This document shows, piece after piece, positions 48,813 to 61,249 of a stretch of DNA of 64,000 nt. The translations under genes and the position numbers were made by a program. Numbering within the stretch: the stretch's first letter is position 1; each line of letters opens with the position of its first letter. The notes beneath the pieces were generated by a model that saw nothing but the letters and a program-made list of their open reading frames with translations, was not told the DNA's origin and made no database searches. The stretch covers positions 58,289,369 to 58,353,368 of the forward strand of contig OX442314.1 of the NCBI GenBank assembly GCA_949358305.1, given 5' to 3'. Source of the stretch: Strigamia acuminata (Eukaryota > Arthropoda > Chilopoda > Geophilomorpha > Linotaeniidae).

Positions 48813-50007
48813 TCAATTGAGATGTTGAATGAGAGCAAAAATTGAGAGACCGGTCCAAATGGAAAGAATCGATCCAATTTGACACAGCAATTTGACAGTG
48901 CTAATTTTCTCTTCCTCTTTAATTATTTCTCGGATATCGCTTTCAACTTTAAATACATAGCTGTTAGGATTAATCTCGTGTTTTTTTACTCGAGGTATGA
49001 ATATTGTCTCTTGACAGCGGTGTGGACAGGAACAGTATGTGTGTGGATTCGTCTTGAATAGTGTTTCCAAATATATGTTGTGAGTGAGTTTAGCAGTTTC
49101 TTGAGTCAAACAGAGTGATAGATTACTGTTCTCCATAAATGGCAATCTAACAATACGACAGATTTTGGACAAGTTAATGTTTTTGCATTAAGCCTAAACT
49201 TATCATTTCTCCCCCGAATATAACAGCATACAGCACCAACACCATTGTATATATGAAGTGCTGTTCTAATCGAATTATTTGAAAACATTTTAAAAGGCGG
49301 GTTTTTGAATAAATTCGCATATATTAACGTTTTGTTGTTTTCGGGGGAAGATGGTATCGTATACGCAAGCTGATTGCGGGCTAACGTTAGAATCCTGTGG
49401 CTTTCAAAATGGCAGCGCCCATTAACAATGACTTGAAAACGTGGGGAGGGAAAAAATTGATAGAAAATAAAGAAAAGCTAACAAATAAAGGGAATTTTTA
49501 AAAATACTAAGGTAAATACAAAATACAAAATAAATAAATAAGTAAATAAACTAATATTTTTTTAAATTGCCTTTGCTTTGAATCAAAGGATTACGGTATG
49601 TCAACTAGACAATCAGTCGGAGCCAATTTAGTATGCTTCAGTTAACCGCGCGTAGTTGAATGGTCTGGTGGGATAGTTGAACTGCAGACGCCAGTTATTC
49701 CCATATTTCCTGTCCACATGTCACAACTTCACAACTTTGTTTGGTGATTCTCGTTCAATTGGAGCCGATGAATTGTTCCCAAACCACCCAGACTGCTCAG
49801 CTGTGAGTACCATGCAAATTCTGTTACTTTTCTTCACTTTGTGCTGAATTCAACTGATAGTTGGAAGCCAATGCGTTGAGATTGAAAACATACGTACTGG
49901 CATTTGAATGGTTGCTCCTGCAGTTTGTCTGCATAACATTTGGCTTCGCATGCTGAAACTCGGTCGTTTGTTGCACAACGGCTCTTTGGAGTATTCACTC
50001 GAACCAA
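48813..50007 (-). CDS. DEG/ENaC-family channel gene, 3' part
   Basis: Two exons. 49898-50007 (110 nt, phase 0 to 2) is a Cys-rich ectodomain piece (RCATNDRVSACEAKCYADKL). 48813-49146 begins by completing a Gln codon, LPFMENSNLSLC, then CSCPHRC, a conserved pre-TM2 strand, and a TM2 helix with filter GLS (IGSILSIWTGLSIFAL), ending 2-3 residues later. Exon phases equal those of exons 4 and 5 of the gene at 14150-18206, so they are homologous. Upstream exons are not visible; the TE block copy 2 starts 885 bp upstream. Confidence 0.8.
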
Positions 50008-50186
50008 CTAGAAAGAATTAATTAATGTTTCAATATCAGATGTGTAAGCACACTCTACTCTGTGTAGCCCAGAAGTATTGTCCAGTCTATAAACCGTCTG
50101 GATAAATGGCATATGTCCGGACTAGAGACGTAGAAAGAGTTAAAAAAGTAATCTTCCCTACATTAAAACAATGGCAGAGTTTACAA

Positions 50187-50206
50187 ATGACGTCATAATG
50201 ACGTCA
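50187..50206. promoter_or_regulatory. Tandem CRE-like sites
   Basis: Two TGACGTCA octamers at 50188-50195 and 50199-50206, one helical turn apart. Function as ATF/CREB sites is only inferred. Confidence 0.4.
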
Positions 50207-50539
50207 TACCCATTTGAAAACGAGGCTAAGGGGTATAAACAAACCCAAACTAAGGTGTTTTCACTCAAAGTTGGAAAAATGTGGAGAGCCGGAATAAACG
50301 TGACCGTTGGGTAGTTGAAATTAACATGACTGGTTTTATTGACTGGTCAAAAATATAGGGGGCGCTGTGGAAACAGCGTCACAAAATAACAGGTAGAAAA
50401 ATAACACAATGTCAAGCAGGGAAGCGAACACAGTACAAACAACATAGAATTCAGGGTAAAATGTACATAAAATCTGATTATTACTGTGACAAATTTTATT
50501 TTAAAGATGTATCACACATTTTTAAACATTTTGTGTGTT

Positions 50540-50760
50540 TCTTCACATAGTTTTACTTGTTTTTAATCATTTTCCATATTTTTTCACTGGTTTTAAATAT
50601 TTTTTACACCCTTGTTGATTGTTTTTTCATGTTTTGAAAGATCTTTCACTCATTTTCACTTGTTTTGAATGATGTTTTACAACTTTTCACCCGTTTTGAA
50701 TAATGTTCCTCAAATTATCAGTCGTTTCACTTGTTTTTTGTACATTTTAAATGTTTTAGT
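50540..50760. repeat. Degenerate TTTTCACTTGTTTTGAAT minisatellite
   Basis: Six or so diverged units of about 35 bp with alternating TTTCAC and GTTTTGAA blocks, just before copy 2 of the duplicated block. Confidence 0.6.
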
Positions 50761-51236
50761 TTGAGAATTCTTATCTTCATATCAGTTACGGCAATGACTT
50801 ACTGGTATGATTCTGTTAGTCGTCGAAGCTTACTATGACGAACACATTCAAAACGTTACCATAAGGTTACTATTGTAGTAATCTCCCACGACGATAAGAA
50901 TCAATACAGTACATCATGACTAAAACAGTAACTGATCTGAAGACACACTCTCACCACTCGTGACATGTCTACTCCCGTTACTGCTACTGCTACTGTCCGA
51001 GGCCTAAGTGCTCGTGACCGGTGGCGAGGTGATGGTCGGCGAGTGCAGCGTGCATGCGGAGGCCGCCCGCCCGGTCTTCATGATGGAGGGCACGGTGGTC
51101 GAGCTGGGGATGTTGAGGTGCTAGAACTGCACCGCGCTGCCTTCGAGCCGAACACAAGCGACTTCGACGCCGATGACTCGGTCTCGGCGCCACCGCCGTG
51201 CACTTTGAGCGTCGAGATGTTCATTTTGGGAATGGA

Positions 51237-51642
51237 CTAATCGGCAGCTGTCAGCTGTCAGCTGTTAGCCGTTGGCTGTCGCAGTCGTCAGTCGACAGTC
51301 AACTTTCGACTTTCGACGATCAGCCGTTGACTGTCAGCCGTTGACTGTCAGCCGTCGACTGTCAGCCGTCGAATGTCGCGGTCGTCAGAAGTCGAAGGTC
51401 GCACTGTCACTAGCAACGGCCGACAGTTGAGGGCTGACGGCCGCAACAGGTCGACGACTGACGGACACGACAGTCGACAGCTGACAGCTGACAGTCAACA
51501 GTCAGCCGTCGAATGTTGCAGCCGTCGACATTCGATCGTCAGCCGCAACGGTCGACAGTCGACAGCTGACGGGCGCAACAGGTCGACGACCGACGGACGC
51601 GACAGTCGTCGTCCGACGTACGCAACAGACGACATCCGCTAA
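51237..51642. repeat. GTCGAC satellite tract, copy 2
   Basis: Counterpart of 345-750; no difference noticed. Confidence 0.8.
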
Positions 51643-51738
51643 AATGAGTTTGGATGCAAGAAGCAATACAAATGAATATAAACACTAGGACAAACGCCAG
51701 ATTCACAAAGGTTGAAATCCGAATTTTCCGCTAAGGGA

Positions 51739-51771
51739 TAATGTGCACGTACATCATGTACGTGCACATTA
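51739..51771. repeat. Perfect palindrome, copy 2
   Basis: Counterpart of 847-879, still perfect. Confidence 0.9.
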
Positions 51772-53627
51772 CGTGACATATCAGCACATTACATAACTTT
51801 TTTCATTATAAAATCGATACGGTATTGTTTTATGTCCGCACCATTCAGTGATTTTTCTCTATACGAAACACATTGCTTTGTCCGGAGTCCGAAACAGAGA
51901 GCTGTCTGGACTGCGAAGCAAATATGCCATTGCTGACTATTGTTTGGGACCGGGTGGGTCCCTGCTAACTAGTCCGGACGGCGCTAGGTCTGGGCTACAC
52001 AGAGTACGTTTTACTATAAACACAACCGATTGACGAGAAATATCGACTTCAATCCAATTCGAGTCGGATAGATAGAAAATATATTTTGGGTGAAAGATTT
52101 GATTTTGCGGTAAAATGAAGGTCTGGAATAAATTAAATTATATTAAATTAACCCAGTGGAATGGAAACGGAAAACACAAACGATCTTACTGCTCGATCCA
52201 CTTTGAATTTGGGCACGACGTGAGTTGAAAACCATAAAAACAACCTATCCTCTGAAGAATATGGTTCATCAACTGTAACAATTCAGAAGTGAGTGAAAAA
52301 CAATAATAGTTTCTTGTACATTAAACCCAATTCTATTTTTAAAGGCTTTTATTTAACTTGACATGACTGTGTGTTTTGAGGGTATGACGGTACGCCATAG
52401 GGTGGAATCTCATACACCCTGTGAGATTCCCCTTGGGAGTCAGCTGGAATCTGGAATCTGGAATCTCTTTCAATCCTAATTGATTCCAATTTAACTCACC
52501 AGGGTTTGTACGTGGAGAACTGAATCCAACTGAATTTGCAAGTTTTTTTATTCGAAAATACAAAATACAAAAGTGCAGTGACAAGTGAGCGGGTTTTCAT
52601 CAAATTCCAAAAGACAATAATAGAAAAAGCCAAAGTGAATTGATGAAAAACTAAATTGTTGTTTTTATCATATTGTAATTGTTATTACATGCTCTCTCTC
52701 AGCTTTCCTGTTGTACGTCGTCAGTTCAAATTTTCTCTCCTTTTCACATTTTACATCGTTATCTTACTTGTTTAATCCAAAATTCAGCTTAAACCTGCTA
52801 ACTTGTCAACTGATGACGTCATGCTTTGGATTTGGGGCCACTGGTTTTGTCGCGCGTATTGTAATTGTTGTTACATATCATAACTACAACAATTTAGTTC
52901 TTCATCAATTAACTTTGGGTTTTATAACGTACGTAATGGGTTACGAATCTGGATCGCTATAGAATAAAGAATGTTCACTCTCAAGATTTTAGCAAAAGTA
53001 CATTGTTAAGTGTTCACCAAGATGGCGGGACACTACAGGTTTTTAAATCACTCATTGCACTTGACCTTTAAATTTGAAGGAAAATTATTTCCATTAACTC
53101 TATGAATTTTTAGAAATTCGGCTTTTTTGGTGTCTAGGAATTATTTAACGATCTAGAACCAATCATCTATTTATTTATCCAGGTACACAGCCTTTTTTTT
53201 CTACATTTTTTACAAGGTTTTTTCTGCAACTTATCTAGCATGTAAAAACAGAATTAGGTCTACTGTATTTGTTTCTACCTCTTTTATGCTTTCTGCAGAC
53301 TCCAAATACTGTTGAAACACATGTGCTGTTGAACTACAAAAAAATCTTGTAAGTGAAAAGCAATCCTACAATCAATCTACAAAATTGCAAAATTAAAAAA
53401 GAATACACTAAAATGTGTAATGTTTGTCAAAACGATTAAGTCGAAAACACAATGTTGAACAAATAAAGAAGTTGAACTTTACTTCGTGAAAATACAGGTC
53501 GAACTGCCGTTCGAAAACTTTAAACAATACTAGAGCGCGTGGCGCGTGACACACACGATTTCAATACGTTAAACAAATGTAACAACTTAAAACTAACAAT
53601 ACTCCGCCTGAAAGCGTCTGTGTTAAT

Positions 53628-55154
53628 TCAATCGCGCTCTTCTAGGATTTTCTCTTCTATCGGTCTCAATCCCAGCAGTGGGCGGAACTTCTCGAATTTA
53701 TTCCGCTGTAGAGGCTTCGTGAATATGTCTGCCTCGTTGTCGTCTGTCGCAATATAGTCCAATTTCACAATCTTCTTTTTGACTTGATCACGTACAAAGT
53801 GAAATTGAAGATCTATATGCTTCGTTCGTCGTTTTTCAACATTATTTTCGGCAAAAGCTTTCGCTGGTTTGTTGTCGCAAAATAACGTTGTTGTGCTGTC
53901 CCCAATAAACTGTTTCATGCCAATTTCTTCAAGTAATCGGCGTATCCATATGACATCTTTGGCGCAGTTTGCCATAGCAACGTACTCCGCCTCCATCGTT
54001 GATGTGGCGACGATCGTCTGCTTTTTGCTTTGCCAACTAATTGCATTTTCGCCAATTTTCAATAATGTCCCCGAGCATGATTTTCGAGTTTCTTTGCAAT
54101 TAGCCCAATCAGCGTCGGCGTAGGCTTTCAAGATCCCATGTTGCTTTTCATAATGCAATCCATAATTCGCCGTTCCTGCCAAATACTTTAATATTCGTTT
54201 GGCTTTCTTCCAATGCACAATTTTCGGTTTCGTGTTGTATTTTGCTAAAAAATTGACTCCAAAAGCAATGTCCGGTCGTGTACAATTTGCAATGTACGAT
54301 AAACATCCTATGAGTTCTCGATAAGGACATCCTGTTGCATCTGGGCTTTCTTCTTCCGTTTTGTCATCTTTTTGCTGTGCTTCCATCGGAGTAGAAATTG
54401 ATTTGGCATCTTCCATTCCAAATTTTTCAACAACTTTGACAATATACTTCTCTTGTGTTAAGTAATGACTTCTGGTTGAGTTTTTGCCAAATTCGATTCC
54501 TAGCATATATTTCAATTCTCCGAGTTCTTTGATGTCGAAACACGATTTGAGCTTTTTCTTCATTTTCTTGACCATTTTCTTGGTCTGACCGGCGACAACC
54601 ATATCGTCCACGTAGACGCCGATGATTCCCATTTTGTTACCGATCTTGATCCAATAAACGCATGAATCTGCTCCGCATCTCTTGAATCCGACTTTTTCGA
54701 GTTCTTCATTTAACTTTTCGTTCCAGGTTCTTCCTGATTGCTTTAACCCGTATAATGATTTAATTAAATGACACACCTTTCTGTCCATGTTTTCACCTTC
54801 CAGTCCTTCTGGTATCTGCATATATACCTGTTCTTCTAGAACTCCATACAGGTATGCAGTTGTGACATCTAATTGCTCCAATTCCCATCCAAGCATTACC
54901 GCTACTGCCAAGATTGTTTGAATTGTTTCGATCCCTGCCACTGGTGAATACGTGTCGGTGTAATCTTCTCCATATCTTTGGGTAAATCCCTTGGCCACCA
55001 ATCGAGCCTTGTACCGTTCAATCGATCCATCTGCATGTCGCTTGATCCGAAAGATCCATTTGCATCCAATTGCTGTTTTGCTCTCTGGTAATTTTGTAAT
55101 TTGCCAAGTTCCGTTCTTTTTCAAACTTCCAAGTTCATTTGCAATTGCTTCTTT
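53628..55154 (-). pseudogene. Copia-A RT/RNase H part, copy 2
   Basis: Has the four residues (GLHY) missing from copy 1 and the normal terminal TKPL. YVDD and the RNase H motifs are intact. It is separated from the upstream part only by the in-frame TAG. Confidence 0.92.
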
Positions 55155-57572
55155 CTATTTTTTGGAATCTTTGCCGCTAATTGCTTCGTTGTATGTACTT
55201 GGTTCCTCGTAATCGCAAATCATTGCACTTGCTGCAATTTCATCGATTTCGTCATCCGAAGATTCCTCATCATCAGCTTGCGGTTGACCTTCGTCTTGTC
55301 GTTGATCCGGTTGATCCTCGTTGCTACGCAACTTCATTTGCGTTGGCTCATAAACCTTTTTGACTGCATTTTCCTTTTTCGGACGTCCACACTTTTTCTT
55401 CGCAATTTCCGGTTTTGGTTCAACAACCTTCAATTTCTCCGCCTCGAAGAATAGTGTCGTAACTTCTTCTTGCGTGCCTTCGGTTGTTTTGTCGTATTCC
55501 GAACCCAATTCGTCTTCTTTGAAGACTGCGTCGCGTGAAGTCACAATTGTCTGTTTTTCTGGACACCAAAAACGGTAAGTTTTCTCTCCAAGCGTGTATC
55601 CAATAAAAATGCATTGTAGTCCTCGTTTGTCCAGCTTCTTTCTCTTTTGTGAAGGGATGTGGACCACTGCCTTGCAGCCGAATGCTCGTAGATATCCCAC
55701 TGATGGCTTTCGATTATGCCAAATTTCGTATGGCGTTTTTCCTGTTGTCGTTGTGACTGATCTGTTGCATATGTACGCGGCTGTATACACCGCTTCGGCC
55801 CAAAAACAAGCACTTAGCTTTGCTCCGATTAAACAAGATCTCACCAGGTTCATCAGCGTTCTATTCATTCTCTCCGCGACCCCGTTCTGCTGTGGCGTGA
55901 ATGTTGCCGTTCGTTGATGCAAAATTCCTTTCTCGGCCAGAAAATCCTTGAATTCTTCGTTACAATACTCTAATCCGTTGTCCGTTCTCAGAGTCTTGAC
56001 TTTCTTATTCGTAGCATTTTCGTTCTTTGCCAAGTATTCCTTGAATTTGCTCAGCGCCTCCGATTTGTGTCGCATAAAATATACTTCAGTTTTCCGGGAT
56101 TTATCGTCTATGAACGTAATATAAAATCGTTTCCCACCTTTGCTCTCTGTTGAGAATGGTCCGGCGACATCTGAATGTATAAGTCCCAATATTTCGTCTG
56201 CAAGTTTTGTTTCTGACTTCTTAAATGGCTGGCGCGTCGACTTTCCCTGCATGCAACTGTCACATTTTTGTGATGACGCTTTGTCCAATTGCATCCTGTT
56301 GACCAAATTTTCCTTTGCCATTTTCTCGAGACTTGAAGTTGAGACGTGCATGAATTTGCGATGCCACGTTTCCGTGCTGACTTGCTCGCTTGCCGATGTC
56401 AAACCATACTTGGTCATCTCTTGTATCGGGTACATGCCGTTTCTCCGTGTAGATCTCAAAACTTCTACGTCTTCTTCGTCCAAAACTCTACAAACTCCTT
56501 TCTTGAAGATTAACGTATATCCTCTTTCTTCCAGTTGCGAAACGGATAGAAGGTTCATTGCTACGTCTGGAATGTACAACACTTGTGATAAAATCGCTGA
56601 AGTTTGACCCCCGTTGTGTTCAAAAATCAAGTCTATATCTCCTTGTGCTTTCGTTTCAACTTTAGTTCCATTTGCAATCGTTATCTTGTCCGTCTTTGTC
56701 GACTTCAAATTTTGGAATTTTTCCTTGTGGCTGGATATATGGTGCGTTGCACCTGAATCGAGATACCATGTCCCTGACGATCCTACGGTAATTACGTACG
56801 CTGACATCATCTTCTTTTTGGACTCTGTCGATTCCTTCTTGCCACTTGACTGCCTTTCCTTCTTTGGTTTGTTGCAGTCTCTCGCAAAATGCCAAAACTT
56901 GCCGCAATTGTAGCATTTTACGTTCTTTGTTGACTTCTGCTTCTGTGCCGGTAACGATGTATTCTCGCTTCTCGTTGTCGCTTTGTTGCGACGGGCCGAT
57001 TCCGACAACAACATCTCCTTCACTTTCTTTGCCGTGAAGTCTGCTGCCGCTATTGTGTGCACCGACATGATGAGTGATTCGTACTCTTCCCCAAGTCCGC
57101 ACAACAATGCCCACGCGAGTTCCTTGTCCGACATCGTTTCTCCCGCATTCGTCAACCGCTCTGCACATGCCGAAACTTGTGATATATACGTCTCCATGGC
57201 CGTATCCGACTTCTTCTCGGTGGTGTACAACTCTTTTCTCAGCTGCACAACTCTCAATGTATTTGTCGGTTCATACGTGTCCTTCAGTATATCCCACGCT
57301 TCCTTTGGTGTTTTCAAACCACGAATGTGCTGTTGCTGTTCGCTCTTGATGGTCAGGTCAATAATTGCAAAAGCCTTGCTTTGCAGTTCTGCCAACTTAG
57401 TCACGTCTTTTTCCGTGGTTGATCCATCAACTACTGCAAACAGTCCTTTTTCTTTTAACACCAACTTGGTATTAAACGCCCATGACGCGTAGTTCAAGCT
57501 ATTCAGCTTCTCGATGCCAAATGCTGTCGTCCCTGCTGACGATGACGAGGTTGCTGTGATCGAATCGGTCAT
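55155..57572 (-). CDS. Copia-A gag-protease-integrase, copy 2
   Basis: 805 codons from ATG 57570-57572 (MTDSITATSS). Gag, then zinc knuckle Cys220/Cys223/His228/Cys233, protease Asp272, integrase His404/His409/Cys437/Cys440, and catalytic Asp468, Asp531 and Glu567 (D-D-35-E). A basic CGRPKK stretch and an acidic tail follow. It stops at a TAG where the conserved RT-opening Trp should be, so translation of RT would need readthrough. Confidence 0.93.
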   Translation of the reverse strand: MTDSITATSSSSAGTTAFGIEKLNSLNYASWAFNTKLVLKEKGLFAVVDGSTTEKDVTKLAELQSKAFAIIDLTIKSEQQQHIRGLKTPKEAWDILKDTYEPTNTLRVVQLRKELYTTEKKSDTAMETYISQVSACAERLTNAGETMSDKELAWALLCGLGEEYESLIMSVHTIAAADFTAKKVKEMLLSESARRNKATTRSENTSLPAQKQKSTKNVKCYNCGKFWHFARDCNKPKKERQSSGKKESTESKKKMMSAYVITVGSSGTWYLDSGATHHISSHKEKFQNLKSTKTDKITIANGTKVETKAQGDIDLIFEHNGGQTSAILSQVLYIPDVAMNLLSVSQLEERGYTLIFKKGVCRVLDEEDVEVLRSTRRNGMYPIQEMTKYGLTSASEQVSTETWHRKFMHVSTSSLEKMAKENLVNRMQLDKASSQKCDSCMQGKSTRQPFKKSETKLADEILGLIHSDVAGPFSTESKGGKRFYITFIDDKSRKTEVYFMRHKSEALSKFKEYLAKNENATNKKVKTLRTDNGLEYCNEEFKDFLAEKGILHQRTATFTPQQNGVAERMNRTLMNLVRSCLIGAKLSACFWAEAVYTAAYICNRSVTTTTGKTPYEIWHNRKPSVGYLRAFGCKAVVHIPSQKRKKLDKRGLQCIFIGYTLGEKTYRFWCPEKQTIVTSRDAVFKEDELGSEYDKTTEGTQEEVTTLFFEAEKLKVVEPKPEIAKKKCGRPKKENAVKKVYEPTQMKLRSNEDQPDQRQDEGQPQADDEESSDDEIDEIAASAMICDYEEPSTYNEAISGKDSKK

Positions 57573-58207
57573 TGTTGAAAATTTTCACTCTTATAACGAT
57601 TGGTTTCAATGTCTCGTTTGCTGACAATATGGCGTAATTTTTTTTTCACGCACTGCAAATTTGACATGTTCGAAAGATGAAAACGTTTTGTTTTTAACCC
57701 TAATTCAAATTCAAAGTTCCTTTTTAGTCTCACGAAACTAAAAAAAACGATGAATCACTGTCGGAATCCAATCCACTGATCTGCACTTTGCTTATAGTTC
57801 AGTTTTGTTAGGCTTAACCCCGTTAGGCTTAACTTTTCTGGTTCCCGTCGTCACGTTCGTTCGACGTTCGAATTCGCACTTGTAGATTCGAAAAAATGTC
57901 CAAAATTTACTCACACAACACTCAGAGTCCCGATGAACATGTTTGCTGTCGCACTGGAGCCCATAACCATTTGTAATGTTTGTCAAAACGATTCAGTCGA
58001 AAACACAATGTTGAACAAATAAAGAAGTTGAACTTTACTTCGTGAAAATACAGGTCGAACTGCCGTTCGAAAACTTTAAACAATACTAGAGCGCGCGGCG
58101 CGTGACACACACGATTTCAATACGTTAAACAAATGTAACAACTTAAAACTAACAAAATGAAATCAGGATAAGCTTTGATTTGTTATCGTACACTAAAACA
58201 TTTCTGT

Positions 58208-58480
58208 AATACCGCCCCGTTTAATAGCCCGGGCGTTTAATTCTGTTTTTGACTCACTCCGCCCGGCGCCAATTTGAAAACCCGGTGCTTATTCGGGCGC
58301 GGCGCATACGCGAAAAATGACTGATTTTTGGTGATAAATGGTGATTTTTCCGTTAAAATCACCAATTTTTTGCAAAAGTAGATGATTTTAACTGACCCGG
58401 CACTTATTCAGGGCCGGCGTCAATTTCCGAAATTGCCGCTTAAATGAATCCCGGCTATTAAATGGGGCGGTACGGTATAC
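58208..58480. mobile_element. TACCGCCCC MITE, copy 2
   Basis: Counterpart of 7305-7577 with one substitution noticed. Confidence 0.65.
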
Positions 58481-58664
58481 ATTTTTTTAACACGGCTCTC
58501 TTTGGATTTCTTAGTTGTAACAACCTATTCCATTTTTTCCACGTTTATCCCTGCAGAAGTCTACGACAGCAAATAGAATTAGTCGTGCGCTATTTTTAAA
58601 GGCTTTTATTTAACTTGACTTGAACGTTTGTGTGTGTGTGTGGTTCAACTTCCGGTTTGTGTAA

Positions 58665-59002
58665 TGCTGGGCGCAGACATATCGCGATTTCGCGTCGCGT
58701 TGCGATTGTGTTACCATTGCGCATGTGCAGGTGACGTCATTTCCTTCGCGCCGGTTCGAAATCTACTTTGCGAAATAGTACTTGTCCCAAGTACTATTTC
58801 GCCCGCGATTCTTGTTGCAGCCAATCCCGTGAGCTGATTGAAATGACGTCATTTCATCAAAATTTTTGGTTGCTGTGTGAATTCTGTGGAATGACGTCAT
58901 AAGTTTGAATTTGCAGAGCTGAAATAGCTACATGTGTGTAGCACTGCGCGCGATTCACAGTGCGATTTCGCTAGCGAAATCGCGATATGTCTGCGCCCAG
59001 CA
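58665..59002. mobile_element. Harbinger-like MITE, copy 2
   Basis: Counterpart of 7762-8099; TAA duplications, palindrome and three TGACGTCA sites retained. Confidence 0.85.
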
Positions 59003-59494
59003 TAATTTTGCGTGTTTTTTCCAAAAATCAATTCAGCATAACAAAAAATTGGGATTTTGCTAGTATAGTGAAGCAAAATCTAGATTATACTAAGAAAAAT
59101 AAATGTGCTAATTTAGGAATTGTCTAATTTCTCCATTTTAACACAGAACTTTAAAGAAAAATCCATCGCCAGGTTACACTCTTACTCTGGGCTATGGACA
59201 GTACGAATCTTCAGTCTAATTACGAAGGCAAATAAAACAAGGCATGTCAAGCAGAAAATTGTTTATTCAACCAAAACATACAGGGAGAATAAAACAAAAC
59301 GGCAAAGATGATCTCGGCGGCGTCAATTTTCTGCAAGGGAGGGAAGAAACAATTAGTGCAAAATAAACAACATTGTATCCAGAAAAACTTGGGAGGGACC
59401 ATTAGCACATTTATTTTCCTTAGTATAATCTAGATTTTGCTTCACTATACTAGCAAAATCCCAATTATACAACAGTGAAAATAAATGTGCTAAT

Positions 59495-61249
59495 TTAGGA
59501 ATGTTCGTAGCCCCTTAACACAACAGAAGCAAACTCTTCCGATGCGGATTCGATCGGTCTGTTGTAGAATTTCTTGAAAACAGAGGCCGTCGACCAATCG
59601 GCGGCTTTGATAATGCACTCTAAAGACACTCCTCTGCTAGCCGCGAAAGAAGTGGCTGCAGCCCTGGTCGAGTGGGCCGAGAAGATGGAGGTATCCACCC
59701 CCGCGTCTGAGAGGACGTCTTTAATCCATCTCGCGATGGTTGTAGAGGAAACCGGGGCAAACGGTGGAGAGCCAGAAAGGAACAGTTGCTTTGAACCACC
59801 CCTAAAAGGTGCGGAGAAGGCAAGGTAATGGCGCAAGGCAGTCACCGGACACAGGTCCTTGTCGTGGAATGCCGCGATGCGAAAGGGTGCCAGAGACGCG
59901 GACTTACGAGACCCGCACAGGGGAACTACGCAAAAGGTGTCGAAAAACGAGATGTCTGCTGAGAGAAGACGAAGGTCGGCCGCTCTGCCCGCTAAGGCAA
60001 GAGCTAAAAGAGTGGCCAGTCGCTGATTTCTCGACAGCCCCGAAGGGTTAGGGACGGAAAAAAGGTGTTTGAGGTGTATCAAAACCGGGCCCACGTGCCA
60101 AATGTTAGAGTATTTCGGGACAGCAGGCCTAGAGAGGGATACGCCCCTCAGAATCCGGCGAATGACCAGATGGGAGCCAAAGTCCTCCCCCCCCCCCGAC
60201 AGAGAGACCAATTGGGAAATTGCCGACCTGTGACAATTGACCGAGCTGTAAGACCTGCCCTCACTGAAGAGCGAGCCCAAGAAGTTGGCTACGTCCATGG
60301 TAGCTGGTCGAATAGGGTCCACGCCGCGAGATTGCGCCCAAGTCCTCCAGTTGCCCCAGCAATTGGAGTAAGTCCTACAGGTGGAGCGTTTCCACGAGGC
60401 TCCCACCAATTGGGCAGCGTCTTCTGAAAGTCCGATCTCTCGCATTCTACCGAGGACAGTTTCCAGGCCGCCAGGCGGAGGGATCCATCCAGGATGAGCG
60501 GGTGACAGTTCCCTTCCGGATCTTTCAGAAGGTCGTCGAACAGGGGAAGCAGGAGAGATGGGGCCACCAATAGGGGCCAAATCGTCTGAAAAGATAAAAA
60601 GAGGTAAGACGAGGCAAAAACGAACAAAAGGGAAACGTACCGGAAACCAGCTCTGGCTGGGCCAAACCGGTGCCACTAGCAACAATCTAGTCGGAGACGG
60701 AGCAGATCTGACCCTGCTGATGCACGGGGAAATCAGGCAAAACGGGGGAAAAGCGTAATTCAGCGCAGGGCCCCAATCCTGGACCATGGCGTCGAAGGCA
60801 ATGGCCTCCGGGTCCGGACGCCAACTGAAGAACTCCTTCAGCTTGCGATTGCGGTAAGAGGCGAACAAGTCGCGAGAGAAGGGCCCAAGGGTCTGCTCCA
60901 GACAGTCGAAGACTGACCCATCCAAAGACCAATCCCCGCTATCAACGATCCCGCCCCTGGATGCGAAGTCCGCCGCAATATTGAACTTTCCCGGGATGTG
61001 CTCGGCCTGAATAGAGAGGTTCCTAGACATGGCCCAAGACCAGATGTCTTGAGCCACCGCCGTAAGGTCCGGAGACCGAGGACTCCCGAGGTGGTTAATC
61101 GCAGTGACCGCTGAAGTGTTGTCCAAGCGGATCTTAACAATCCCGTCTTTAAGGTCTGCGGCGAGGGCTTTGATGGCCCAGAAAGCAGCCAAGAGCTCTA
61201 ACACATTAATGTGTTTGCTTAGTAAAAAGGAGGGCCACTTGCCTCCCAC
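59495..61249 (-). pseudogene. DIRS RNase H-methyltransferase-recombinase part, copy 2
   Basis: In frame from the RNase H domain through the recombinase with catalytic Arg, HSTR, Trp and Tyr all present. One extra Gly relative to copy 1 comes from three more C residues in a C-run at about 60185-60198. Cut off from RT by the 10-bp deletion. Confidence 0.9.

Larger units (their letters stand above)
53411..58159 (-). mobile_element. Copia-A LTR retrotransposon, copy 2
   Basis: LTRs 53416-53598 (3') and 57972-58154 (5'), target duplication AAATG at 53411-53415 and 58155-58159. Less damaged than copy 1: the N-terminal frame is intact, and only the shared TAG at 55155-55157 splits the polyprotein. 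The 3' LTR has one private change (GATTAAGTCG). Confidence 0.95.

Noticed and set aside
49409-49501. 31-codon frame MAAPINNDLKTW... with YY1-like start
   Set aside because: Too short, no exon-intron structure and no recognised family.
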